This document shows, piece by piece, positions 12,901 through 25,557 of a DNA stretch of 64,000 nucleotides. Below the pieces are notes generated by a model. It saw nothing but the letters and a program-made list of their open reading frames with translations. It was not told where the DNA came from and ran no database searches. A program made the translations under genes and the position numbers. Source of the stretch: Taeniopygia guttata (lineage: Eukaryota; Chordata; Aves; Passeriformes; Estrildidae). The stretch is from positions 11,548,001 through 11,612,000 of the forward strand of contig NC_133030.1 of NCBI RefSeq assembly GCF_048771995.1, given 5' to 3'. Position 1 is the first letter of the stretch. Every line of letters begins with the position of its first letter.

Positions 12901-15900
12901 GAAATGGAGCTGGAAGAAACCTGGGAGAGGGTAGAGCTGAGAGGGGATTGTGGGCAGTGCATCAGGGTGCCTGGGGGAAGGTTCAACCCTCTCACCAGAG
13001 CGGGAGGGGGTGGGATGGGCACCCAAATTTGTGTGTGTCATCTAATCCTGGTGCAGGAAGTGCTGCGTCAACTCATGGAGGGGCAGGGTCAGTTCTGCAT
13101 CCCCCTCCAAGGGCCACCAGCCTGCAGAAAGCAAAGCTGGGACCTCAGCATTCCTTTTTCCAGAGTGCCAGGGGGCAAACAGCGGCCAGGGAGGAGCTGG
13201 AGAATCCAAGGGAAGATGAAGCCGGGGGGCCCGGCTCTGCAGAGGAGGGACAATGTCATGTGCCGAGATACGGTGACAACACGGGACTCGGATTAGTCCC
13301 CGGGGTTTGATGCTGGAAACCCAGCGCCGATGGAGGAGATGGGGTTAAGGCGGATTAAAGATCCCACGGCTCCTCTGGCTGGGAATGATATCGGGACCCA
13401 ACTCACGGCCACCCCGGCACGGGAGACTGTGCCACCCGCACCGTGACAACCTGGGACAACGTCACTCCCTGGGGACCTCGCTGGTGGCCGTCCCTGGGGG
13501 TGGAAAGGGGTGGCCAGGGGCGTGGCAAAGCACACTGGGGAAGTGCAGGAGCCCCTTCCCCGAGCCCCCGTGAGCCGGGGGGACATGGACCTGGCCTGTC
13601 CCCAAGGAGGTGACAGATGAGCGGCTGCACCGGGGCAAATAAAGGAGCAGAGGAGAGAGGGATGGAGAGAGGAATGAGCAGAAGGAAGGAGTAGAGGAGA
13701 GAGGGATGGAGAGGGGCTTCTAGAGAGGGATGAGCAGAGGGATAGAGCAGAGCAGGGGGGATGGAGAAGGAATAGAGAGAGCAAGGGAGCGGAGGAGAGT
13801 GATGGAGAGAGGGGTGGAGAGAGCAAAGGAGCAGAAGGATAGAGCACATGAGAGGGTGATGGAGAGTGATGGTGCAGAGAGAGCAAAGGAGGGGAAGGGA
13901 TGGAGGGAGGAATGGAGAGGAGAATGCAGAGGGCAGTGATGGCGAGCGCACACTTACAGGAAGGACTTCATGTCCAAGCCGCGGTTGCGGATTTGCCCCA
14001 CCACGTGGTCCCAGCTGCCGGGGTTGGAGCGGCTCCTGCCCCCGGCCATCCGTTGCTTGGAGCCGGCGGCGGTGCCCTGGCGCGCCGGGCCGCCGCGGGA
14101 GCCCCGGGAGTTGGCGGCGGCGGCGGAGGAGCCGCTGTGGGCCTGGAGGTGGCCCAGGCTCTGGCTGGTGGTGGGCTGGCTGTGGTTGGCGCGCTGGTGC
14201 TGGCTCAGGGGCTGCTGCAGACTTTGCTGGCGCACGAGCGTGCGGGGCCTCTGGAATTTGGGATCGCCTGCTGAGGTGGGGATATACTCAAGGGTAGTGG
14301 CTGTGGACAGGGTGGAGTCCTCGAAACTTAGGGAGAGGAAGGGTAGAGGAGAGGAGAGAAAGGAGAAGAAGGTGAAGGGGCAAAATTGGAGGAAGGAAAA
14401 GAAGAGAGTTAGAGAGAAGATGCCCCAGCGCAGGGAGCGCTCCGGCGGGAGCCAGCGGGGGCAGCGCCCGGATCCTCCGCCTCTCGCCCGCGGCTCGGCC
14501 CTGCCGGCGGCACGGGGGGCTCGGGCCGCCACCATCCTGCCTCCCGGGGGCTCGCCAGGGCCGGATGCCCACCCGCTCCCGCGGCCGCCGCTCCGCCAGC
14601 GCCTGCCCAGCACGCCGGCCGACCTGCTCTGCGGGATAATGAGGCTGCTGCGTGAGGCGAATCCCCTGGCGCCCTCTCACGTGCTGCCAGCCAGCCCATC
14701 CCAGCGTCCCAGTCCCTCCCAGTCCAGCCCAGCACCCAGCAGCGGCGCCGCGGGGGCTCGGCGTCCCATCCCCTCCGCGCTGGACGCTGCGGGAAGGGGC
14801 GAATCCCGCAGCGCCGCGACGGGGACCGAACCCCCGTGGCGGTGACATTCCAGCGAGGCGACCCCAGGGCCAAGCCAGGCTCCAACCGGGGTGGGAGATC
14901 ACGGGATTGGGGGGATACGGACGCAGCTCTGGCGGGACACGGAGAGTGGAGCAGCCCGGCCCGGGGCGGACGGGCTTCGTGCGGGCGGCGGAGCGGAGAG
15001 AGCAGCGGGATGCCCCAAGGAAGCGGCGCTGGCCATGCAGCACATGCGTGGCACAGCCCATGCAGCCGCGCCGGATTGCCCACGGCAGCCTGGGAAGCTC
15101 GTGGCCACGAGATCAGGGGAGGAAAGTCCTCCCGGGACCACCGCCTGGCACCGAGGAGTGGCCTCGAGCAGCAGCCCCCGACCCTGTTCCCGTCTCGGCG
15201 CTGCCGGCTGGGAGCGCGGGGAGAAGCTGTGACATCGTGCAGTGCCAGCAGCGGGGACAGAGAAGGAGCGGGGAGGGATAGACAGCTCCAAAAAAAACCC
15301 AAAAAAAAAAAAAAAAAAGCAGGTGAAGAAAGAGCGAAAGGTGGGAGAAAGAGAGAGAGGAGGGAAGGGAGTGGAGAGGAGCGGAGAGCTAGGATGGACG
15401 GAGCCTCACGGTCGGGACCGAAGGCACTGCCCGGACGCTGCCGCCCCCCCACTCCGCACTGCCGCCGACCTCCTTTCGTTTTCCTATCGAATCCTAAATT
15501 AGTTCAATTTACAACCTCTCAGTCACAGGAAACTAAATCTGGCTCCTGTCGGCCCCGCGCCAGCTGGAGGCGCGAGCTCCTCCAGCGCCGTGCCAGGCGG
15601 CACCGCGCCCTGCCCGTGCCCGGATGGATCCCTGGCACCGGCACAGCCAGACCTCGGCCTGGACCCCCGGGACACCCCAATCCCGGCGGCGCTGCGCCAG
15701 GATGATGCTGGAAAACAGGGTGCTCCGCCAGGTCCCCGTAACCCTGCCCTTGCCGCCTTGCTCCATCCCATCCGTCTGTCCGGATTCCCAGCGGGGGAAC
15801 GGCTGAAGGCTCCCGCTTTTCCTCGCCTCTCCCTCCTGCTTCCCAGTGCCCGACTGGAGCGCAGCGGCCTCACGCCCAACGGGCGGTGTCACCGAGCTGT

Positions 15901-18900
15901 CCCCGAGCGCCACCGCTGCTGCCGGGACCCCCCGGCTGCCACATCCCAGCGCGGAGAACCGGAGACCAGGAGCGCCGGACAGAGCCCACAGCCGGCACAC
16001 CCCCGTCATCCCCCGCCGGAGCCACGGCGCTGCCGGCAGCGAAAGGTCTCGCCGAGACCCCCACCCCGGCCTGGAGCCCCGCAGAGCCTGGCAGAGTTCG
16101 GGTTTTCCCCAAATTTGACCGGAATTTCCCCAACTTTTCTCGGCATCAGGTGGTGGTGCCGGCGCCGGGTCCGGTGGCTGTGCCGGGGGCCAAGGGAGCG
16201 CACGGAGGGAAGATGCCACACCCTGTCCCTGATTGTCCCTGAGCGATGGGAGCATGGGACAGCACCTCCTGCCTTTGGGACACCACCGAGGTGGCGCTGC
16301 CTGCCCTGAGAAGCCGAGCTGGGAATGCTGAGCCGCTTCCCACCGGGATCGGGCAGGGCAACCCTCGGCACTGGGGACAGCACCGAAAGGGGCTGCTCCT
16401 GCCCGGCTGCCTCCTCTGCTGCCCCTGAGCCAAAACACCGCTGGGAGAACGGGAAACGCCTCCTCTCCCTCGGCACGGTGGTCCTGGGGACCTGCTGGCG
16501 GCCCCGGGGACCTGTCGGTGTCCCCCATCCAAGCGCCTCCGCAGCGGGGAGCGGGCGGCCGGGCCCGCCCAGCCGGCTGCGGCTGTGGCCGTGCCGTGCC
16601 GGACCGTGCCGTGCTCACTCACTTGGACAGGCTGAGCTTCCCTGCGGCCAAGTGGCTCTGCACCGTGTGCCAGCGGCCCCGTGCCGCCTTTCCAGCTCCG
16701 GGCTCGCTGTGGGCGGACACGCTGCTCCTCATGCCATCCTCGCCGAGCCGCTGCTTGTCCCCGGGCCGGCCGTCGCGGTCCCCGGACAGCCCGGCGGCGG
16801 CCGACGCCGTCAGTTTGGCCCCTGATAACAGAGAGCCACTGGGCCGGGCCGGCCGCCGGACCCCCCCAGACAGACACGAAGGGAGCCGGACGGACACACG
16901 GATGGACGTGGAAAACGTGGGGAGCCGTCAGGGAATGAGGGGAGGGCGACAGAGCCGGAGGGGGCAGACGGACAAGAGACGGACAGACAGACAGAGAGAG
17001 AAAGAGAGACATCAGCACTGCAAAAAAAAAGGGGGTCCTGGCCGCGGGGTGCGCGGGGGCCTCGGCAAAACATCCAAGAGAAAGGGCGGAGGAGGGAGAG
17101 GGGGCGGGAAGGAGGGTCCCGCTCGCCGGCAGCCCAGCCCCGGGGGGACCCGTCCCCGCACCGAGGGGGTGCCCCCAACGCGCAACCCCGTCCTGGAGGG
17201 AGATCCCGGCCGGCCCCGGGAATGCGGGAAGGAGGGGTTGCTCGTCTCCATGGGACGGCCCATGGGGTGGCGTGCGGGGAGCCCGGGAGCAAGAGGAGGA
17301 GGAGGAGGAGGAGGAGGGAAAGGGGAAGGAAGAGGAGGAGGAAGGCGAGTGGGTGCTGCCCATATACTCACTACACGGAGCAAACTCGGTAAGGAGAGAC
17401 TCACTTGAGGGAAAGGCGCGGATCACCGTACGGAGCGTAAGGAGAAATGTTTAGGATAAACTCCTTGGGAGGGTAGGAGCTCCATTTCTGCTGCACTGTG
17501 TTGTCATTGTTATTCCAAAAGTCTCTGTCTAGATCGCTACAGCGGCCGGATTCCGGGGGAGAAAGAAAAGGGAAATACAAGAGAGAGAAGCTGAATTCCT
17601 GCGAGAGAGAAGGAAAAGCAGCCCTCCGCCCCCGGAGCGCCAGGATCCTGCGGAGAGAGACAGGGAGCCCACCCCTCGGACACCAACACACACACACACA
17701 CACACGGGCACGGACAGAAGGATGGATGCAAGGATGGGAAGAGCTGTGGAGAGACAGGAGCGGGCGGCTCCACCGGCTGGGAAGGAGAGAAGGATGGTGA
17801 CGGAGGTGTCGGCGAGCGCGGTGCCTGCACGGCATTCCCAAATGTGTCCGTGCGCCCTCAGCACGAGTGTCCGTGTGTCCTCGCCTGCTCCTCAGCCGGG
17901 TCCTGGAAGCACTCGGTTAACCATGACACTGCTGCGTGTTGGGGACCCTTCTGGATCCCTCCCCTTGTGGATCCCTTCCCTTGTGGATCCTTTCCCTTGC
18001 AGATCCCTTCCTGCTGAACCTGTCTCCTGCCAGCAGAACCTGGATCTCCTGGCTCTGGGAAGCCACTGGAGCTGTGAGCCAGGGACTGGGGGGCTCAGCA
18101 GCTCCCCGCTGGTGCTGGGAGACTGGAAAAGTCTCCAATGCCCACCTGCAGCTCCAGGTTGATCCTGGCTGTATGGAATGTGCTGGAGTTTGGGAAAGCT
18201 GCCTGTGCCATGGCATTGGGTGGGATGTGCCTTCCCCTCCGTTCCCAGCTCATCCTGTTTGACTGGGAGCAGCCGTCCAGGTGTCCCTGCGCCCCAGTAA
18301 CACCCAGGCCAGACATAGGAGGAAGTTTTCCATAGGCTTATTCCAGGCAGGAGCTTTTTCCCTCCTGGTGGTCCAGCTCCCTCCTCCCTGGAGGCCTGCA
18401 GAGGGTGTGGAGGGGCAGTGCTGGATCTGGGATGCCCAGGAGAACACCCTCAGCTTCCAGCCTCCATTTCACTCCCTACCCAGTGCCGTGGGATGTCCCA
18501 GCTCGGCTTTCCTTTCTCCATGGAATGCCTGTGGGATGCAGAGCCGCTCCAGCCCCGCCGGGCAGAGCTCAGAATCCACACACCCAAGCCTGGAGCATCC
18601 CTGGGGACACCCACACCGCTGTTCCTGTGACTCCATCATGCCCACGGCTCAGTGGGATTTATCAAGGATGCTCTCCCAGTCTCCCGGAGCCCCTCTCCCA
18701 CTGGGAGAAGGGATGGCCACCTCTGTCCTTCCTCTCCCCCCCCCATCCTGGCACCTACTTGATGGTTTTCTTTTCGCTGCGGCCTCGGCTGGAATCCGGA
18801 GTTCCCACAGTCTCCAGGGAAGTCTTGTAACGCTTTCCCTGTGGAATGGAGAGGAGAGGAGGTCAGAGGGTCACAGAGGACCCCTGGAGTATCCCGGTGG

Positions 18901-21900
18901 AAGATGGGAGCTGCCACCACTTAGAGAGTTTGACCTGAATTTTGACCTTTCCCTTATGGTCTCCAGGCTCCATCTCACCCATCCAGGCAGCAAAATTCCC
19001 AAATGCTCCATCCCTTGGTCCTTGGGGGCTCATGCCCTGTGTCACCCCAAGGACAGCATGGCCACAGCCACCAGCATCCCATTCCATGGCCTCACTGGGA
19101 AGGAGTGGATAATTTTAAGCCTAATTGGGCCTGAATTAATTGAGTTCACCTTTCCCAGCACCAGGGAAGTGCTGCCATAGGATAATGAAGCTGGAGCTGG
19201 CTCCAAACTGGGGCTGGTAATCAGGGCACTCCGGCAGGTTCCGAGCGCTGCTCTGAGCCAGAGTGGGCAGGAGCCAATTAGTGCCAATTATCCAACAATT
19301 GGGAGCGAGGATGCTCCATGCAGTGCCACGTGGATGAGGTGGGATGGGAACAGCTGCTGGAGCAGGATGGGGTGGAGAACCAGCCCTTCCATCCCACTGG
19401 TCCTGGATCTCAGGAGGCAGGCCTGACCCAGCCTGCCCATGGAATGGGAATGTTTCTCCTTTCTCTTTCTTCTCATCCTCTTGATATCCACATGGAGCCA
19501 TCTCCTTGGCTTGCAGGGACACCTGGACCCTCAGCACAGTGTCCTTGGGCAGCCATGGGCTAATCCTGTTGGGAGCTGCAGGGCAACACCTGAACCTCCT
19601 TGGATGCCCGTGGACTAATCCTGCTGGGAGTTGCAGGGGAACACCTGGACCTCCTTGGATTCCCAAGGGCTAATCCTGCCAGAAGCTGCAGGGATGTTGG
19701 ACCTCCTTGGATTCCCAAGGGCTAATGCTGCTGGGAGCTGCAGGGAAACACACCTGGACCTCCTTGGATTCACACTGGCTAATCCTGCCAGGAGCCACAG
19801 GGATGTTGGATCTCCTTGGATGTCCAAGGGCTGATGCTGCCAGGAGCTGTAGGGGAACACCTGGCCCTCCTTGGATGCCCATGGACTAATCCCATCAGGA
19901 GGCACGAGGGTGCCTGACCTCACTGGACGCTCACAGGCCATCCCAGAGGGAATCATCCCCCAACCCTGCACTCATCCGTGTCGGGGCTGGTGAGGGCACG
20001 GCAGCGGTGGCCGTCATTCCCACATGGCCGCTCCAGCTCCCGGTGCTGTCGAGGGCCGGTTGGGATGCGCCTTCCCGGCCAATTCACACTTGTTTGTTCC
20101 TCTGCCAGCTCCAGCCTCCTCCTTTCCAGTGCGTTTTCCTCCTCCAGCTCTCTCTCCCCATCCCCTGGGTGGCACCTGGAAGGGCCCTCCCACTGCCCCA
20201 TCGCCATGCGGACCCCCTCTCCCATTCCCAAGGGAATGCTCCTTCCCACGGCTGGGGGTGGGCATCTCCCTGGAGGGAAGCGCCGCTGCCATCGCAGCGC
20301 TTGACCCAGATTCGATTCCGATGGTGAAGGAAACGTGGCCGAGCGCGTCCTGCTCCCGGGAGAGGAGGAGGAGGAGGAGGAAGGACGCGGGGTGGGAGGG
20401 AGCGCTGTCCCAAGCCCCCGGTGGCAATCAGGGAGGGCAGCAGGGATGCACAGCGGGCGGCAGGAATGGCTCACGGCACCCGGCGCTGCCAGGGATGGGC
20501 TGGCCGCCTTCCCACGGGGCTTTTCCAGGCAGGAGCGTGCCCAGCAGGACAAGGGCCAGCTCGTTCCGGCTCGTCACCAATATATATCCATATATTTGGA
20601 AACTTCCCTTTGTGCCACACAAACAGTTTCGCCCAAACATTTCATTAGCACATCCGGAAAAGCCCAAATAAAAGCTGCAGCCGGCAGCTCCGGGGAGCTG
20701 CCTCCGCTTGGCTGCTGCCCTGGAAGAGGGAATCGCCCCCTGGCCGGCGGCAGGAGGAGCACGCCGGGATGCCGGGAAGGCAGGAGGGAAGCCGGACACT
20801 CACCATTTTCCGCTGGCACCACTGGCAGATCCCGCAGAGGACGATGGTGACGCTAAGGCTGACGGTGATGATGGCTGAGACCAGGAGGACGTCGCGGGAG
20901 GGGGTCCCTGGGGGGAGCAGAGCACAAAGCGGGGGTCAGACCTGAATTCTGGGGTGTTCCTGGCGTGCGCCGGGGTACAGGGAGGGAAAACATTGGGAAC
21001 GTGATCCAACAGGCTCCAGCTCCATTCTGCAGTGTCCTGTCACGGTGGCCACCCTCTTGGCTTCTGGGCTCCGGGAGAATGTGTCCTGGGGGGAATCCGG
21101 CCTGAGCACTTCCCGGGAGCTCAGGCTGGAGCTTTAATCCCCACCGGCACTGCCGCCAAAGGCCACGGCTGCTGCTTTGTGGGCCAATCCCACACGGATT
21201 CATCCCAAATGGCAGTGCAGGCCCACTCCTCCCCCACCTGGCCTTGGGGACAACCTTGGGGACCCCAAAAGCGTTGGGAAGGACCCGTCAACCTCATCCA
21301 GCACTTCTGCTCATGTCCGTGCTCCCGTATTGTGGAATGGCTGTGGTGGGATGAGAATACGGACCCAAAGCGGCTCGGAGGGGTCCAGCGGGACCCCAAA
21401 CCAGCTCAGCTTTGTCTCCAGGCAGGGCCCCCACCACGGCATCCCTCTGGATGCTCCGCATCCCGCCGTGCCCGCTGGGATGGGATTGTCCGTGGCGGGA
21501 GCCCCAGCTGGTGGTGGGAGGCGGCGAGGCCGGAGCAGCGCCGGGAGCGGTGCTGCAGTATAAATATTAAACAATAAATGTTAATAATTAATTCACCCGC
21601 AGACCTTGTTATTGTAACGAAAATTCCCGGCGGCTCCGAGGCCGGGGTGAGTCAGAGTGGACCGGGAGGGGGGATCGGGGCTTTGGAATCGCCCCCAGCA
21701 CGTGCCGAGGCAACCAGAGCTCCCACATCCCCTCTGGAATCAGACGAGGAAAGGGCATGGTGACCATCCAGGGGAGATTTATAAAGATCCCCTGAGGAGT
21801 AGATGAGGGTGGCATGGCGTGGGGGAGGTTTTGGGGACAGGTCCCCCCTGCAGCACCCGCGCTCTCTCCATCCAAAGGCAGCTCCTCCATCGCTCCCGGA

Positions 21901-24900
21901 TCACGAGGAGCCTGTGTATAAAACTCACATAGCAACTGTTGCCTAGGAGGGAATTTGGGACCAGCCCTTAATTTCCAACATTTATAAACCCCGGCTGGAT
22001 AAGCTGCCGGGGGAATGGGAAGCAGCCGGCACGGCCGGAGAGCGCCGGGCGCCCCTCCTCGGGTGGGACCCCGACCAGTTCAAGCGGCACCGGGGCTTAC
22101 TGGGCGGGCTGGGAATTGGGATGAGCTCTCCTTGCCCCGCCGCTTGGCGCTCCCTGCTCCAGCTTGGGAACACCGTGACCGCTCTGCCTTAGCCCGGAGC
22201 TTCAACAGATCCTCTTCGGTCCTTGCGGGGTCAAACTCATCCTCAAATTAGTCTGGAGAGAGGGAATCAAAGGAGAGGGCGAGGGAAGGGGTGGGCACTG
22301 CGGAGGCCACCACGGCCGTGGCAGTGTCCGGAGAGGGACATCAGTGAGCGCCGGTTCCCGGGGCCAAATTCCCCGTGCCAAGGTGCCACCGCACCCCCAA
22401 ACCCAGCGTCAGCCCATGATCCTGATGGATTCACCAGCGGGATCCTGCCTGGGGGGCTCCAGGGGGTGTCCCTGCGTACGGGGTGCGTCCGGCCCTTCCC
22501 GCTGGGGTCACGCCGTGTCCCCAGGGCGAGGGGAGCGATTCCGGCCCCCAGGCTGCGCCGCCCTCAGCATGACTTAAATGACTCGTTTTCCAGGCAATTA
22601 GCGCTCGATTAATTAAAGACTCGGAGCCGCTCGGAGTTCCCGGCGCGTCCCCAACCCCGGGGCGCGGTGTGGGGGTCCCTGTGCCGGTTGGGATGCGCGG
22701 CACGGGATGCCCCGGGGCGGGTGGATCCAGGGGGGACGCGGGGAGCTGCGTGGCACCGGGACACAGCCCTGGGAGCGGGTGACAAGGCGAAAACACGACG
22801 CTTGTTTACGCCGCCGCTGGCCCTCCTTCCCCGCCGCTTTCCATAAATCTCTGCGGCTGCCAGCGCGGATCCAGGCGGGAGCACGGAGACGGCTGGGTGG
22901 GACTTGAGGGTCCACGGCCATGGGGTCCCTGCGGCCATGGCCCAAATCCCAGCAGTCTTTCGCTGGTCCTGCCTCATCCTGAGGGCGCAGTGAGGGGGGG
23001 CCACGAGGCGGAGGCCACACGTCCCCCCTCGGAGGGATCGAGGTCCCAATCCCGTCCCACGTGCTGGCAGAGCAGGGGATGCTGCGGAGGCTGGGAAGGG
23101 GGTGGAACATCCCTGCGGCTCTTTCATCAGGATTCAATGCCACTTGACGGGATATAATTCCACTTTTCCAGGCCGTTATTGATGAGGGGATTACCTGCCT
23201 CCTTAGCGCCGCAGCTCTCCAGCGTGGGATTTGTGCAGTGCTGCGTGAGCCAGGGAAGAGGGTCCCTGTTCCAGGGGGAGAGGGCTCTGGATGCAGGCAG
23301 AGGGTCCTCATGTCAGGGGAGAGGGTCCCTGTGCCAGTGGAGAGAGTTCTGGATTCAGGGAAAGGGTCTTCATGGCATATTTAGGTCAAGCAGAGAACCC
23401 CGTGCACCCTTCACAGTGCCCACTTTGGAGAGGGAGATGGGAAGGTTTGGGAGGCAGGGATGCGGTCGCGTGTTATCCTTCTTTATCCGCCACTCCTGCA
23501 GGCTCGGGATTAGCTGACTCCGGAGAACGAGCGATCTTTGGCCTTTGTGGATGTGAGGAAACACTTCACACCCGACCCCGGCACAAGGAGAGGTGCGGAA
23601 ATCCAAGAGGGATTAGTCCTCTCCAGCGGTGCGTGAGCCGGAGATCCGGCAAGATGCGCCCGAAGCTGGGAAGAGCTGCCAATGCCGATGGATCCCACAC
23701 GCTGCTCAGGAATGGTGGATGTGGGAGCTGTGGCACAGCCCATTCCAGGGACACCCAGAAGTGTCCCTGAGCGTCCTGGTGTGCCTGGGCATCCTGGTGG
23801 TCCTGTGCATCACGATGGCCTTGGGCATTCCAGTGATCCCGCACATCCCAGCATCCCTGGGCATCCCAGTGATCCTGTGCATCTTGGGGGCCTTGGGCAT
23901 CCCAGCGAGCTTGCACATCCAGGTGTCCCTGTGTGTCTTGGTGGCCCTGGCATCTTGGTGACCCTGTGCACCTTGGTGGCTCTGTGGTGCTGGTGGCCCT
24001 GTGCTCACTCAGCTCCAGGACAGGCATCGCTTGAGCCCGGCACAGTGAGACCATCAGGCTCACGGGCAGCTCCACCCATTTCCCTCCAGTTCCTTGTTTC
24101 CCTGTGCCAATCCCAGGATTCAGACCCATCACCTCCAGCCCTGGAGCAATGCTGGGAAGGCAAAGCCCCTGCAAGGGGCATCCAGGGCTGGTTCCAGCTC
24201 TCCCAAACAGAAGCTCCTGCACAGGATGGAGAGACTGGAATCTTCATGGAGTACCAGAGGCTTTGGATGAGCAAAGGCTTTGGAACAAACCTCACACCTG
24301 TGGCAGCACAGCTGGAGCTGACCTCTCTGCAGGTGTCCCAGTGAGGATGGCCCTGTCCAGGCTCTCAGGGCCATATTTTTGGATCCAGACCCCAAAATTC
24401 CCAGCTTTTGTGGACACTGCGTCTCCCTGGCAGCTGCTCAGTCTTGCAGCCCCATCTCCTGGAGCATCTTCCCACTCACCCTGTTCCAGCGGCAAGATTC
24501 ATGGACGCCAAGCACCCTGGGGGGGAAAATCAAAGCTGTGGGGACCCCCCTCCCCCCCAGGCCAAACTCCCGCTGAGCTCCCTGAAAGTGGTGATCAAAG
24601 CCGACATCCACAGCTCCACACGGAGAAACGGCTCCATGTGCCAAGCCGCCACACCGGCAGCGGAAACACGCGCATTCCCGGGAAAAGGGCAGCGGGAGAA
24701 GGTGCCAGGCGAGCAGCGCGTCCCTCCGCACCACCCCCCTCCCCTCCCAACATTCCACCGTGCGGTGAGCTGCGGAGCCGGAGCGGGATGTGACATGCCG
24801 AGGCTGGATGGGGATGGTGGTGCCGGGGAGGAGCTGTGGGACGGGAATGTGGTGTCGGAGCGGCCCCTCGTGCTGCCGGGGTGGAGGGCCACGCGGCACC

Positions 24901-25524
24901 GAGCGAGGTGGCCGCCTTGTCACGCCGGGGCTTCCCAGATGCTGCCTGCCTGGCGCCAGGCCATTAATTCCTCCTCTTCTCATCCTCCCACTCATTTGCT
25001 TGATATTTCCCAAACCTCTTATTTTTAGGATGCAGCTGAAAAGCTGTGAATTTGCAGCTTTTGCTCCTGTGCAGGATCCCAGGCGCGGGGCCGGGGGGGA
25101 GCCGGCTGGGACCCCGGCGGGCACAGCAGGAGCGTGGAATCCAAGCCCTTGGCACAAGGAGAGGGAGAAGGGATGGGCAGGGAGGGGGGATGGCTTTGCT
25201 GCCATCCCTGGTAACAACCCAGTGGGCATTTTGGGAATGCTTCGAGCCAGGCTTGGCGTGTGACGTGGAAGAGCTGGAGGGGCTGGGCCAGCTGGGCCCG
25301 GCGGTGCCACCTGCCCACTTGCTCCCAAGGGCTCTGTAGATGTGAGGGATCACTGGAAGCCCCTCGGCCGTCCCGCTGCCCACCAGGATCCTGGGATGAG
25401 CCCTGGGGGAGAGGAGTGGTGCCACAGCTCAGCACCCCAGGCGTGCTCTGGGCAAGAACGCGCGTCTGCTCCCCATCTGTCTGTCTATCTGTGCATCCCC
25501 CTCTCCAACACATCCATCAATCTC

Positions 25525-25557
<33 letters not shown>

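Larger units (their letters stand above)
17537..18758 (-). other. SYT7: SYT7 intron 3
   Basis: 1.2 kb. It holds CU-rich motifs (sense) just upstream of exon 4, a CA dinucleotide run near 17687-17705, and a 16-bp tandem repeat at 17953-18014 (GGATCCCTTCCCTTGT, about four copies). No exon seen. Confidence 0.55.

Noticed and set aside
11422-13041. 539-codon open frame on the - strand
   Set aside because: Only 12098-12223 is real coding sequence (SYT7 exon 7). The rest is GC-rich intron that happens to stay open.
16798-16828. Nearer acceptor TTATCAG for SYT7 exon 5
   Set aside because: Would start the exon in the wrong phase. The upstream CCCAG gives phase 2, a 216-nt symmetric exon and the GSLLSGAK start known from mammals.
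20587-20600. CArG-like box CCATATATTTGG in SYT7 intron 1
   Set aside because: Spacing between CC and GG is eight bases rather than the six of a serum response element.
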